From the NCBI RefSeq assembly GCF_958979055.1, contig NC_084897.1, positions 26,519,628-26,583,627 on the forward strand: 64,000 bases of DNA. The letters are read 5' to 3'. This document shows, one piece after another, positions 11,955-24,461 of the stretch. Position 1 is the stretch's first letter. Every line of letters begins with the position of its first letter. The stretch comes from Alnus glutinosa (Eukaryota > Streptophyta > Magnoliopsida > Fagales > Betulaceae). Below the pieces are notes generated by a model. That model did no database searches and was not told the origin of the DNA. It worked only from the letters and a program-made list of their open reading frames with translations. The translations under genes were made by a program, and so were the position numbers.

Positions 11955-12061
11955 TTTTTTTTTTTTTTTTTTTTACATGTCTACACAAGAAGGGATGAGA
12001 AATTCGAACTAGTGACTTCCGTTTCATGAGGCGTGGTCTCCAACCAATTGAGCCATCCCTT
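11955..12061 (-). mobile_element. tRNA-derived SINE with poly(A) tail
   Basis: Read on the minus strand from about 12060, the sequence starts GGGATGGCTCAATTGG, which contains an A-box-like TGGCTCAATTGG. It continues to a B-box-like GTTCGAATTTC (complement of 11999-12009) and then TCATCCC, which can pair with the starting GGGATGG as an acceptor-like stem. After a short non-tRNA tail it ends in a long A run (the T run at 11955-11974 on the plus strand). This is the layout of a tRNA-derived SINE transcribed by RNA polymerase III. It is not a functional tRNA: the intervening part does not form a clean anticodon arm and the element ends in poly(A). Confidence 0.7.
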
Positions 12062-12116
12062 GAGACGTTTTAGACAAGATATAGGCTAGTAGTATTAACG
12101 CCTTGTTGCAATTTGC

Positions 12117-14721
12117 TCTCATATCATATATATATATATAATAGGGAAACACTTAGAACATTGCATGATATTGTGACAAGTGGCGTCTTGAAATGCTGCC
12201 AAGTATTCATTTTAAGTTAAACGGTGAGTTTAGGTTTGTGTTAAAATGTGATAGTAAATTCAATCCCTATTTGCATGCTACATAAAAAATTGAATCCCTA
12301 TTTTTTCTCTCTCTCAAAAAAAAAAAAAAAAAACCCTATTTTTGTGTTAAATATGGGTAACTAACTCATTTATGCATCAGTTATTTTTTCCTAATAATCA
12401 AATACAAAGCAAAACTCTTTTAAACGTTAACCCACCTCACATGCGTGCAGTTTTATTCTATAAAACAAAATAATTGTATTTGAAATCAAATACTAAGGAA
12501 AAGATGCGACCATTTTTTTTTTTACCTACTAATAACTGTATCTGAAAAATGTGACAAGTGTCATTGAGTTAAAAACAACTGAAACTCTCTCTTCCCAAGA
12601 CGTCAGTTTCGGATTTGGCTTAATACACCATACTTCACACTTTCACTTTCACTGAAACATCGCTTCCCTTCCCATTAAACGTAATCTTGAGATTGAACGT
12701 CATTTTCTTTTGCATTTTGCATATATTGGCAAGAAGAAATATTGATTACCCTACTCAAGAACTGCAATGAAGAAAAGTCAAACAGTAAAGGAAGGTAACC
12801 TCTTTGGAAACATTGGCTATATTATGTAATCATCGGCTATCAAACGGTACTCTCCCTCTGTTTGTAGATTGTGAGGATCATACGTATTTCAAGATTATAT
12901 GATTGTTTATTTTTTTTGTTTTTTTTTTTTTTCAACTTGTAATTTGTTGTGTTCTTGCATATGATTTTCTGTTATTGTCTTTGTTACCAAACCAAGTATT
13001 CTAGCGAATTCATAACCATTCGTTCATCTTCTTCCTACTGCTTTTTTTTTAAAAAAAAAAAAAAAATTATCCTCTTCATTGGGTCAGGACTACAAACAAC
13101 CGCTGCACTATTTGCGTCAGATTTATCCGAAGGGTAGTTCTCTCCAAAATTTGCTTCTTATAGCAGAAAACAATTCAATGAACCAAAAACTTTCGGCCTT
13201 TTCCGATTAAATTATGTTCAAAGAAGGTATTCCCTCTCTCTCCATTCCCTCTCATGAACATGAATATGTTTCATTTTGTTTGTGAAATATTTGGTTGAGG
13301 TGTTCTTTATTTGAAATGTTGTCTTCTTCTTTTTTTCATTTGTGTGATTTGACAGATTTTTAGGCATTTTTTGTAAGTACATTTTATACTTTTAAAAGCA
13401 AAAGAAGGAACAAAATTATTTCATTATTATGCAGCAAAGGAACATAAATACTTTCCAAACACCAAATGAGATGTTAAGTGAAATATTTTATTTTATTTTA
13501 TTTTGTATCCATTAAAAAAAAAAAAAACTTTGTTTATTTTGCTTTGTATTTTTTAAATGTTCAAAATTATATTGGTTTTATTTATATTGAAATATAATAT
13601 GTATCACACCAACAATATCAAATATTCAAACTAATTGTCTATTAATATTTGATAATCATAATCCAGGTTTTATTCTTGCCATTCATTTAATTTAAAACTA
13701 CACCTATGTGAGCAATAATGTTAACATGTTTTAATTTATATTGATTAAACTGAAATTAAGGGTCTTATATTTTAATTCATTTGAATGTTTTAGGTGATTT
13801 TTTTTTTCTTTCTTTTATGTGATGCACTTGATTTCCAGGTTTTCTTCTTGCTCCCTTTGTTTTTTTTTTTTTTTTTCTTCCCTCTATACTTCGTTTCATG
13901 TTAAACTACTCCTGTAGGGACTATGATTTCAACGTATTTTAATTTATATGGATTAAACTAAAATCAAGGATCTTATATTTTAATTCATTTGAATATTTTA
14001 TGGAATTTTTACCAATTGGTATGATTTACACAAATTTTTAGGCATTAATTTTTGGATTTTTTTTTTAAATTTTTTTATTGCGAAAGCAAATGCCATACGT
14101 TATTTCATGATGCCATATGTCAAGCGTTTCTTTTTAAGTATAAAACATTTCACTAGAATTGTTGCTAATTAACAGTTAACTGCCTATTCAGTTTTTAAAC
14201 CAATTAAATGTTTAAAGTTTAAACATCGCATTTGTCTGTCTATTTCTTTCTTTTGCTTAAATTATATAAAACTAGATAAAGTGAAAACAAACTCTGTTTC
14301 TATCTTAATCAAACAGTTTATTTTTTTTCTTTGGTTTTTTTTCCAAGGACCTTTGGGCTTCTTCTTCTGCAAAGTTGTAGTGGCCGGTCTCTACTTAAGA
14401 ACAAACTTTATATCAATTTCAAGATAAAATTTACACTATAAAATCACATTTCCTATTTATGGCTCTCTAATTATGCATTTAAACTTTTTATTTTTGAATT
14501 CAATATTGTAATCAGAATTACACATTGCGGTGATCGATACAGTTATTTTCATTCTTTTTCTTAGATTTGTATTTTGTTTCTTAAATTAAATGTAGCATTC
14601 TAATAGAATAACTCAAAACTTTTTTTTAAACTACTTTATACATTATCTATTACTTTTTAAACATAAGTACATGACAGTTTTAATTCGTAAAAACCCGCGC
14701 ATGATGCGGGTTATATGCTAG
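12117..14721 (+). mobile_element. Non-autonomous Helitron
   Basis: The 3' end is diagnostic. A 7-bp stem AACCCGC...GCGGGTT (14692-14698 and 14706-14712) with a short loop is followed by TATATG and CTAG (14718-14721), then T. Plant Helitrons end in CTRR a few bases after such a hairpin, and the AACCCGC...GCGGGTTATAT form is typical of the plant families. The proposed 5' end, TCTCATATCATATATA followed by ATAGGGAAACACTTAGAA, resembles plant Helitron starts. It lacks the usual preceding A, so the left border is less sure. No Rep or helicase frame is present. Inside, a block near 13725-13800 is duplicated at about 13930-14005. Confidence 0.7.
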
Positions 14722-16904
14722 TTACTATTAATATATGAGATATCACCTAATCTATGGAGCCCGAATGTTCGAGTAATTAGGTGGACTGTTTGAAATTTAT
14801 TTAGGTAGATGGACTACATAATTTACTGTCTAAAGTGTTAATAATTCATACAGTAAAATTGTTGGAGACCTCTATCTATAAAATTGTCATTTATTTTTTA
14901 AGCACGTGAACATACATATTTTTTTTAATAGCATTAAAGAGTGGAGAGAAAATCTATTAAAAAAAACATGTAACAGTTTTATAAACAGAATTTGAAAAAC
15001 TTCATCAGACCCAATTTAAAAAATAAATGTCTATCCAAATGTGGTTCTTTGATCCTATGAGATCATAAGTAATTGGTGTAAAGTTGTAAACCATTTTGCC
15101 TTTGTTTTAATTTGCTTTTAATGAGAACACACTGACGTGTATGGTTAATTTAAAGTGACATGTTTGGTTTTATACTAAAATGATGTTAGGGATGTTATAA
15201 CTTTTATTAGAAATTCACGTGATAATTCATAAGTATCATGCGATACTTATGATGTCTGTTACTAAATATTTTAAATTGTCACGTGACGATCTATATGACA
15301 TTTACTACGCTTGCAAACTAGCATAATAGTCCACGTGACACTTATTAATACGTTAGTAAATAAATGTGTTCACGTAAATACTCATTTTTCATCAAATGTA
15401 AACTATCAAGTGAATTTATAAAGAAAGCAAGAGCTGTAGTACCGAACACTTTTCTTTTTATAACATGGAACACAATGCTCACTTACAAGTTCCATTTTGA
15501 TCCCAAATTTTTTTCAAAGATTTTGTTTGATAAAGCTTTTTCTATTGCCATTTTGTTTTCTCTTTCAAAAGAAAAATATTTATAAAGGACATAAAACACT
15601 TAAAATTAATTTTATTTTTATGTCCCATTTTAAAATACCTTTTCAAATAAAACATTTAAAAAGCATTAACAAATTAAATCATCCATAGAGTACTCCATTT
15701 TACTTAATAAATAAATAAATAAATAAAATTTGATGACAATCAAGCATAGTACTCTAAGATTAATTCCATTTCTTTTTAAATTTTCACCGGTGTCTATGCC
15801 AACAGAGATTTGCAGAAGCAGTAGAGTTTCTAAAATTGATGCCATTCCAAAAGATTTGTGCCTTCTCTTACATATCAAATGGGATACATTTGTACAAGAC
15901 AAGTTCCTCGGCAACGGGTCATTCGGCATCTCTGGATTTCACTGGTAGTCTCTTTTCACCCCGCAGCTACTTGGTTACTGGTGCGTGTATTCCACGCGCC
16001 TGAGAGCTTTTCAACCCAATAGGCGTGTGGATTTCATGTCTACTTCCTCCACCTTCCTCCGCTTCGATTCCCGGTGATTCCAAACGGTTCCGGTGTGTCC
16101 CATTGATGAGAGGCCTCCCCTTGGAGGTGCGTGGTACTCACGCGCTTCCAGAGATGGCTCTCACCCATCTTCCTCTACCGATCGACTGTTGTTCATCTTA
16201 CTACATTTGTTTTATTGGGTGTTTTCCTTGTTTGTGATACTTTTCTTCAACGGTTTTTGGCAATGTTTGATATTTGGTTTGGGCTTTTTGAACCCTTTTG
16301 CTATTTGTATTCGCTTCGCGTGGCCCTTGGAAAGGTCCAACTTGTTTGTGATTCCTCTGGAATCATAGGTAATAATCATTGCTTGTTGTTATTTTGTGTT
16401 TGTTTTGTTTGGCTGCTTTTTCCGTTGGGGAAGAGTTTTTTTTGTTGTTGTTAGGTTTATTGTTGGGGAGCCCACCCCTTATTTGTCTGTAGGATCATCC
16501 ACTTCTTATTCTTTTTAGATCAGAAGTGAAAATAATCATTTCTTATAACCTTTTTCTCAATCAATTAGATAAAAAAAAAAAAGATGATACATTTTTATAT
16601 GATTAAACGAGAGGTTAGTTTTGTTAGAGTCGATTAGATAGGGAAGGACCTGATCTCTCCTTCTCTGCCTTAACTTAAGGGGTCTAAATTCAATAAAGGA
16701 AAATGATTGGGACATTACAGTTTATATAAATTTACGTAACCGTTTAAATTTTATAAAAATAAGTATAGTAGAGATTGCGTTGTGGCGGATCATATTTTAA
16801 TGGCTGATGTTATAAATGTCGTGTGCATTGTTACATTAATTTGTAAACGTGATAAGTGTCATATAGATTGCCATGTGACCGTGCATATTTTAATGATTAA
16901 AGTG
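14722..16904. other. Intergenic, with a GC-richer unrecognised stretch at about 15900-16500
   Basis: The region 14722-15890 is AT-rich. A segment at about 15045-15125 is related in inverted orientation to about 18645-18715 (shared CCATTT.GCCTTTGTTTTAA). From 15900 to 16500 base composition is closer to coding, and several short overlapping frames occur in all three plus-strand phases. None gives a recognisable protein and no splice pattern joins them. It may be a decayed gene leader or retroelement fragment. Confidence 0.35.
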
Positions 16905-17533
16905 CAGGGCCAACTTAATAGATTTTGAGGTCTAAGGCGACAAATTTAAGTGGGGCATTTTTATATTTAATTTTTTTAATTTTTTTTTCCAAACGACTTG
17001 CAAAATTCATATATGTTAAGAGACATTTAGTTTCAACAAATATCATATTTTGTGTTAACCTACGTATAATTCTTTTTATGTAGAATCTAGCGCAAAATGA
17101 AATTTGCTTTATTATAAAAAATATTTTAATGAACGAACTTAGTCAATATGTTGGTTTTAAGTTCATGGAAAATTATAAGTTTGATAACTGTTTTAGGGGT
17201 GCAATTAATGTAATTTTCCATTTTTCTTTCTTTTCCTCCTTAATATATTGGGATTCAATTCTTTATGTATTTATTTTTTTATGTAATTGAGGCCTTAATT
17301 AAGAGCACTGACTAACTTTTTTGTCATAATATTATTTTTTTTTCCATAATTTGGGCCTTAATGAAGTAGCATTGACTAACTTTTTTTTTTTTTTTTGTCA
17401 TAATTGGGGCTTTAAATTTATTATTATTTTTTTATATAAAAGGAAATCTAATTATATTATCACTATTTAGGACGTTATGTAATTATGGGCCTTAGGCGAT
17501 TGGTTAATTTGTCTAAGCATTCAAACGGCCCTG
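16905..17533. mobile_element. Non-autonomous hAT-type element with 8-bp near-perfect target-site duplication
   Basis: The 629-bp element starts CAGGGCC and ends GGCCCTG. Just inside, the words TCTAAGGCGA and (on the other strand) CTAAGGCCC extend the imperfect inverted repeat. The flanks are TTAAAGTG (16897-16904) and TTAACGTG (17534-17541), 7 of 8 bases identical, which fits the 8-bp duplication of hAT elements. The interior is AT-rich with no coding capacity. Confidence 0.7.
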
Positions 17534-18386
17534 TTAACGTGATAAGTGTCGTATGGACTATCAAGTTAGCTCATAAAGAATTTATAGTAAAAGTTATAGT
17601 GTCCTTAACAACACTAATCGAGATCCGAGACATTATTTTCCATTATTTTTTCATGCTGGGCTCTGCCTAAACTCTTTTCTTGGTCCATTACGGCCCATCA
17701 GGCTATGATGGAAGGCATACCTTGACAGCTTGCTTGGGCTCATGTTCCTGCGTGTTCGCCGGGCTCGAATGGTTTTGGGCCAAAATAGTACTCAGGTCCG
17801 GAGTAGCCCAAATTATAGTTTGTTTCGTTTTACATCTCTTTCTTAAAAGGAGAGGACGACATTGCTGCAAAATATAAAGAAAAATTTCAAAAGTAAAAAC
17901 AAATTATATTTTTAATCCCTTATAATATCTTCATATTTTTTAAAAGAAAATAATATTTTTACCAAATTCGTATCATTAATTATTATTATTATTTTATCAA
18001 TAATTGTGTCATTGCAAACCATATAATTTTATTTTGAGATGAGAAAATATTTACAATTATATAGATCACAAAAGCAAAAAATCAATATTATAAAATAACC
18101 AATAAATGAAATTGCAATTGCTTAGTCACCAAAAATTTATCGAGTTAGTTATTGGTTTCAAATAGGTAATTTTGTCAACTTAATGTTCAATTAATTATAA
18201 ATATGTTATCTCAGATCAATCAATTAATGCCACGTGACTTTTATTTGACATGACATGTTTCAACTGTACGTGTCACATGGTACAAATACTTTAAATTAAA
18301 AATACTTGAATTTTCTCTTATTAACCTTACATATGAAAGAAATAAATAATATTTTTTTTTTAAAAAAAAACCCTCCTATATATTAT
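17534..18386. other. Intergenic DNA, no gene recognised
   Basis: The stretch 17650-17850 has GGCCCAT and GGGCT words of the sort found in plant promoters and in transposon ends, and an open frame of 65 codons without recognisable similarity. The rest is AT-rich. Confidence 0.3.
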
Positions 18387-18619
18387 GGACAGAAAATTTC
18401 TACAAATCAGTTTGTATGAAATTTCATACAATTCACATAAAAGAGTGACATGTGTCCTTTAAACATGTGAGAAACACATTTTTTTTTTATTAATACTATT
18501 AAAAAAGTATGTAAGAAGTACATACTATTAAAATAAGCATATGCCAAGGGACACATGTCAATCTTATATGTGGGTTATATAATATTTCATACAAATCAAT
18601 TTGTAGGAAAATTCTGTCC
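18387..18619. mobile_element. Mutator-type MITE with exact 9-bp target-site duplication
   Basis: The 233-bp element begins GGACAGAAAATTTCTACAAA and ends in the near-perfect reverse complement (TTTGTAGGAAAATTCTGTCC). The inverted similarity continues for over 60 bp, including GACATGTGTCC against GGGACACATGTC. Both flanks are ATATATTAT (18378-18386 and 18620-18628). The 9-bp duplication points to a Mutator-like transposase acting in trans. There is no coding capacity, and the terminal sequence differs from the 1292 and 42182 elements. Confidence 0.8.
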
Positions 18620-18932
18620 ATATATTATTTTTAGTATCCTCTCGTTAAAAACAAATTAAAACAAAGGCTAAATGGTTTGCACGAATTACTTATGATCTTA
18701 GATGATTAAATAATTTGGAAAATCAAATGACATACTTTCAATTCAAATCATTGATCATATAGATTAGAGACAATTAATGCTTTCAATCCCAACATAAGAT
18801 TAATAAATAATGATTCTAGGACCTACATTTTTAAACTAATTCCTTGCTTTTGGGGGTAAGTAAACGACATCCTTTAGTTGACCCACAAAAGAAAAATAAA
18901 TAAATAAACAATAAATAATCCCAAAATCCAAG

Positions 18933-18994
<62 letters not shown>

Positions 18995-19319
18995 CCAAAA
19001 TCAATCGGATGTCACGTTAATCCAATTGAAAACCAGCAAGTTGATAACGATAATGTAGTCTAACACGTCACGTTTGTTTTAAATTAAGGACATGTGTGCA
19101 TTTATATAATTAACACGTCAAGGATTCTAATTAAATCGGCATCCACCCAAGTTCCGACGGCTTTAGACTTCAACAAATAGCTATTAGCTAGAGTTTAACT
19201 TATTAAGCTAATTATATATGCATAATGAGTATACAACGATTTAATTAGGACTTTTAAAAGTGCAAATAAAATTATAGACTTTACTTACATTACACGTAAA
19301 GTTAGTTTTATATGGAGGG
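18620..19319. repeat. AT-rich spacer with a long (AT)n microsatellite
   Basis: An uninterrupted AT dinucleotide run of about 55 bp lies at roughly 18935-18990. The remainder is AT-rich spacer with no gene. Confidence 0.7.
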
Positions 19320-22288
19320 GGTAGAATGTATGACTAGACAAGTAACAATTATTAATCAAAACTAATCGTTTATCGCTACTAACCACTATTCGCATGCAGA
19401 TGCAGCATGCAGATGCGGGCAATTGCTCTTTTATATATATATATATATATATAGGGTTTCATCTAAAACAAGAAGCTTTTATTTTATTTTATTTTATTTT
19501 TTAAAAGAAAGAAGAACATATGACTAGACAAGTAACGGTTATTAATCACAATTAATCGTTTATCGCTACTAACCACTATTTGCATGCAGATACAACATGC
19601 GAATGTGGGCTGCGTCTGCATACTCTTTTATATATATATAACTATCCTCATGCAAATGCGGGTATGCAGATGCGAGCCATGCCCTTATATATATATATAT
19701 AGGGTTTTATCTAAAACAAGAAAGCTTATTTTATTTTTTAAAAGAAGAAGAAGAAAGAAAGAAGGTGCAAAATGTTTCAAAATTGTTTAAAATATGTCAT
19801 AAAAGAGGTTCAAATAAGGCTAAAAACACTAGAATAGATCCAAAATGCCCATTACTTGTTAGGCGGTTAGAAGTGCAATTTTGCCATCAATAACAGTGAT
19901 TAGTAACCGCACGCCTAAGCGGATTGATGCGATTACCAAAAAAAAAATAATCACATAATGCAAATGCGATTATAGGCAACAACCGCATCCGCATGTAGAG
20001 CCTTAGTAAATTATTAAAATCCAGATCCCCAACATTAACCACTAGACTTGTTAGCAGACTGGGCAACTAATTGTGAGAAGACCCTTTTTATAAAGCACAC
20101 CTGTCTAAACATGTGAACCCCTAAGGAGTCCCCTCACACTTGCAACTCGGGTTACTATCAATCGAGATATGCAAGTGCACCAAAATTTTCACATTGAGTG
20201 AACAAATTATAAAGTTGCTTGTAAATGTCGTATTTTACGTTTATTCCTTATTAGGTGATATTATTAAACTTTATATCAAAGATTTTAAAAGGTTTAATTA
20301 TAATTTGAAGAGTTATTTTTAAATAATAGCGTAGATACAAAGCAAAACCAGATCTATTATTTACAAACATCACATTACTTTGTTTATCATTTTAAGTATT
20401 GTTTTACTCATTAAAATACCCATGCACCCTAATGCAATGATTGACAATCTTTGGCTCCATGCTCGCATCTTCAAACCAAGACAATGTGAAACTTAATATT
20501 CGTGATTATCTTTATAAACTATCTCCTTTATATGGATTACTTATCTTTTCAATATGAGACCGAAATTTTACGGTCAAATATTTTTGTAAGATTTGGACAA
20601 TTTAAGAGAAAAGTTTATGACACTTATTTGTTCGGACAGATAAATCCCACACTATAAACTGTTGGAGCGGGTGAATCCTCCGGTCCTCTTTTTAGGCCGT
20701 CTCAATTTCACAATCCTCATCCCTTTTTAAGATTGAACATGCCTTCGGCACTTGCTGGTTTGGTTTGATAAAACTTTTTTCTTCTTCCTTTTATATATAT
20801 ATATAACTATCTGCATGCAAATTCGGTATGCATCTGCATGCCCTTTTATATATATATATATAGGGTTTCATCTAAAACAGGAGAGCTTTTTTTATTTTAT
20901 TTTATTTTTTAAAAGAAGAAGAAGAAGAATAATATATGACTGGACAAGTAACGGTTATTAATCAAAACTAATCGTTTATCGCTACTAACCACTATTCGCA
21001 TGCAGATGCAGCATGCGGATGCGGCATGCGGATGCGGGCTGCATCTGCATACCCTTTTATATATATATAACTATCTGCATGCAAATGTGGGTATGTAGAT
21101 GCATGCTGCATGTGCATGCCCTTATATATATATATATATATGCCGCATGTGCATGCCCTTTTTATTATTTTTTTATTTTTTAAAAGAAGAAGAAGAAGAA
21201 GAAAGAAAGAAAGAAGGTGCAAAATGTTGCAAAATTGTTTAAAATATGTCATAAAAGAGGTTTAAATAAGGCTACAAACACTAGAATAGATCCAAAATGC
21301 CAATTACTTGTTAGGCGGTTAGAAGTGCAATTTTGCCATCAATAACCGAGCGGATAGTGATTAGTAACCGCACGCCTAAGCGGATTGATGCGATTACCAA
21401 AAAAAAAAAAATCACATAATGCAAATGTGATTATAGGCAACAACCGCATTCGCATGTAGAGCCTTAGTAAATTATTAAAATCCAGATCCCCAACATTAAC
21501 CACTAGACTTGTTAGTAAACTGGGCAGCTAATTGTGAGAAGACCCTTTTTATAAAGCACACCTGTCTAAACATGTGAACCCCTAAGGAGTCCCCTCACAC
21601 TTGCGACTCGGGTTACTATCAATCGAGATATGCAAGTGCACCAAAATTTTCACATTGAGTGAACAATTTATAAAGTTGCTCGTAAATGTCGTATTTTCGT
21701 TTATTCCTTATTAGGTGATATTATTAAACTTTATACCAATGATTCTAAAAGGTTTAATTATAATTTGAAGAGTTATTTTTAAATAATAGCGTAGCTACAA
21801 AGCAAAACCAGATCTATTATTTACAAACATCACATTACTTTGTTTATCATTTTAAGTATTGTTTCTCATTAAAATACCCATGCACCTTAATGCAATCTTT
21901 GGCTCCATGCTCGCATCTTCAAACGAAGACAATGTGAAACTTAATATTCGTGATTATCTTTATAAACTACCTCCTTCATATGGATTACTTATCTTCTCAA
22001 TATGAGACCGAAATTTGACGGTCAATTTTTTTTGTAAGATTTGGACAATTTAAGAGAAAAGTTTATGACACTTATTTGTTCGGACAGATAAATCCCACAC
22101 TATAAACTGTTGGAGCAGGTGAATTCTCCGGTCCTCTTTTTAGGCCGTCTCAATTTCACAATCCTCATCCCTTTTTAAGATTGAACATGCCTTCGGCACT
22201 TGTTGGTTTGGTTTGATAAAACTTTTTTCTTCTTCCTTTTATATATATATAACTATCTGCATGCAAATGCGGTATGCATCTGCATGCC

Positions 22289-22370
<82 letters not shown>

Positions 22371-23440
22371 TTCATCTAAAACAGGAGAGCTTTTTTTATT
22401 TTATTTTATTTTTTAAAAGAAGAAGAAGAATAATAATATATGACTGGACAAGTAACGGTTATTAATAAAAACTAATCGTTTATCACTACTAACCACTATT
22501 CGCATGCAGATGCAGCATGCGGATGCGGCATGCGGATGCGGGCTGCATCTGCATACCCTTTTATATATATATAACTATCCGCATGCAAATGCGGGTATGT
22601 AGATGCATGCCGCATGTGCATGCCCTTTTATATATATATATATATATGCTGCATGTGCATGCCCTTTTTATTATTTTTTTTTATTATTTTTTAAAAGAAG
22701 AAGAAGAAGAAGAAGAAAGAAAGAAGGTGCAAAATGTTTCAAAATTGTTTAAAATATGTCATAAAAGAGGTTCAAATAAGGCTAAAAACACTAGAATAGA
22801 TCCAAAATGCCCATTACTTATTAGGCGGTTCGAAGTGCAATTTTGCCATCAATAACCGAGCGGATAGTGATTAGTAACCGCACGCCTAAGCGGATTGATG
22901 CGATTACCAAAAAAATAATAATCACATAATGCAAATGCGATTATAGGCAACAACCGCATCCGCATGTAGAGTCTTAGTAAATTATTAAAATCCAGATCCC
23001 CAACATTAACCACTAGACTTGTTAGTAAACTGGGCAGCTAATTGTGAGAAGTCCCTTTATAAAGCACACCTGTCTAAACATGTGAACCCCTAAGGAGTCC
23101 CCTCACACTTGCGACTCGGGTTACTATCAATCGAGATATGCAAGTGCACCAAAATTTTCACATTGAGTGAACAAATTATATAGTTGCTTGTAAATATCGT
23201 ATTTTACGTTAATTCCTTATTAGTTGATATTATTAAACTTTATACCAATAATTCTAAAAGGTTTAATTATAATTTGAAGAGTTGTTTTTAAATAATAGCG
23301 TAGCTACAAAGCAAAACCAGATCTATTATTTACAAACATCACATTACTTTGTTTATCATTTTAAGTATTGTTTTACTCATTAAAATACCCATGCACCCCT
23401 AATGCAATGATTGACAATCTTTGGCTCCATGCTCGCATCT
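19320..23440. repeat. Tandem array of ~1.4-1.5 kb units with TA runs and GCATGC clusters
   Basis: The landmark TGACTRGACAAGTAACGG occurs at about 19521, 20937 and 22441, so successive units are 1416 and 1504 bp. A shorter partial unit precedes them at about 19320-19510. Each unit carries, in order, a cluster of CGCATGCAGATGCAGCATGC-type words, TA dinucleotide runs, a GAA-rich tract, a segment with CGCACGCCTAAGCGGATTG, and a segment with CACATTGAGTGAACAA. The last unit stops at about 23440, where similarity to the others ends abruptly at GCTCGCATCTTC. The TA run is very long in one unit (about 22290-22366). There is no convincing coding sequence: the short frames are poly-Tyr-Ile translations of the TA runs. 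Confidence 0.85.
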
Positions 23441-24140
23441 TCTCTCCCCCTTCCATAATCTTGACATATAGGGAGAAGAGCCCACGCTCGATGCCCTCTA
23501 CCTCTCTCTTATAATCATCACTTGCTTAAACAAAGTCTTCCTTTTTAATTTTTTTTTTTTCTTCTCAAAATAAAAATATTATTAAAAAATTTAAACACAA
23601 AACACTCTTAAAAGTACAAAGACAAATTTTATTTTTAATCACATCAAAACATTTTTTTTTTTAAAAAAAAAAAAAAATCCAAAAATATATTAACAAAAAC
23701 AAAGCCTCATGTGTTCTTTAAGATTCTATAACCACTAATAGTTAAAAATTCAGAAAAGTACACTTATTTCTCTCTAACTTTCAAGCAATTTGCAATGTTT
23801 TCTCTAAATTTTTAATTGTTGCAATGTTCTCATTTTGTACAAAAATTGACCAAAATGCCCCTGACAAACAATTTAGAAAAAATAAAAAGACAAAAAAATG
23901 AAGATTTTTTTTTTCTTCTATTTTTTGTTATGATGGATATTTTTGCATAAAAAAGAATCATTGCAACTCCGACAGTAGTTTGGGGGACATTGCAATAATT
24001 GAAAATTTAAGAAAATATTGCAAATTACTTTATAATTTTATAATTAAAGGGGAAAAGAAAAAGTATTTTTTTTTTTCCGTTAAAAATTATATGACCAGTA
24101 AACTAAACTAATAGTTAAATATTTATATGAGTTTCATGAG
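23441..24140. other. AT-rich intergenic DNA upstream of SERAT
   Basis: Homopolymer A and T runs occur around 23545-23570 and 23650-23690. Nothing else was recognised. Confidence 0.4.
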
Positions 24141-24144
24141 GGGC

Positions 24145-24461
24145 TAAAAAGGACAAAAGTCCCACCACTCCAGGAGGCTACAAAAGCAGAGCAACAGACT
24201 ACCATGTGAACCATTCATAATGCTTATCATCATCATGGCTGACATTAGCATATCGCATCTCGTAGTCTTGCTTTTCTCTTCTTGAAAGCTGAGACTAAAA
24301 GAAACGCAGCCGTTCGAGTAGCCGCCCCCACAAAGAACAGCTTTCTCTCTCTTCCTTTTTGCTTTCTTTATAACACTGCCAAGTGCCACCGCTTTCTCTC
24401 CAATTCTCTCTTATGGTTGTGAGACACAGACCGTAGAGGAGGACGTGTAGCTCTGCTTTCC
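24145..24461 (+). promoter_or_regulatory. SERAT promoter and 5' leader, with a possible short upstream ORF
   Basis: A TATA-like TTTATAAC lies at about 24366-24373, 90 bp before the start codon, followed by a CT-rich leader typical of plant transcription starts. If transcription starts near 24400, the leader includes ATGGTTGTGAGACACAGACC, an 8-codon upstream frame at 24413-24436 closed by TAG, 25 bp before the main ATG. The part from 24145 to 24310 recurs inside the SSL intron. The transcription start is inferred. Confidence 0.45.

Noticed and set aside
11991..12060. A functional tRNA gene
   Set aside because: A and B boxes are present, but the middle does not form a clean anticodon arm and the element continues into a poly(A) tail, so it is a SINE.
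16025..16454. Possible small protein with hydrophobic stretches
   Set aside because: Three overlapping frames are open over the same GC-richer DNA, with no splice structure and no similarity that I recognise. Kept only as an unrecognised block.
20992..22855. Short frames rich in Tyr-Ile or Ala-Cys-His repeats
   Set aside because: They are translations of TA dinucleotide runs and GCATGC clusters in the tandem array.
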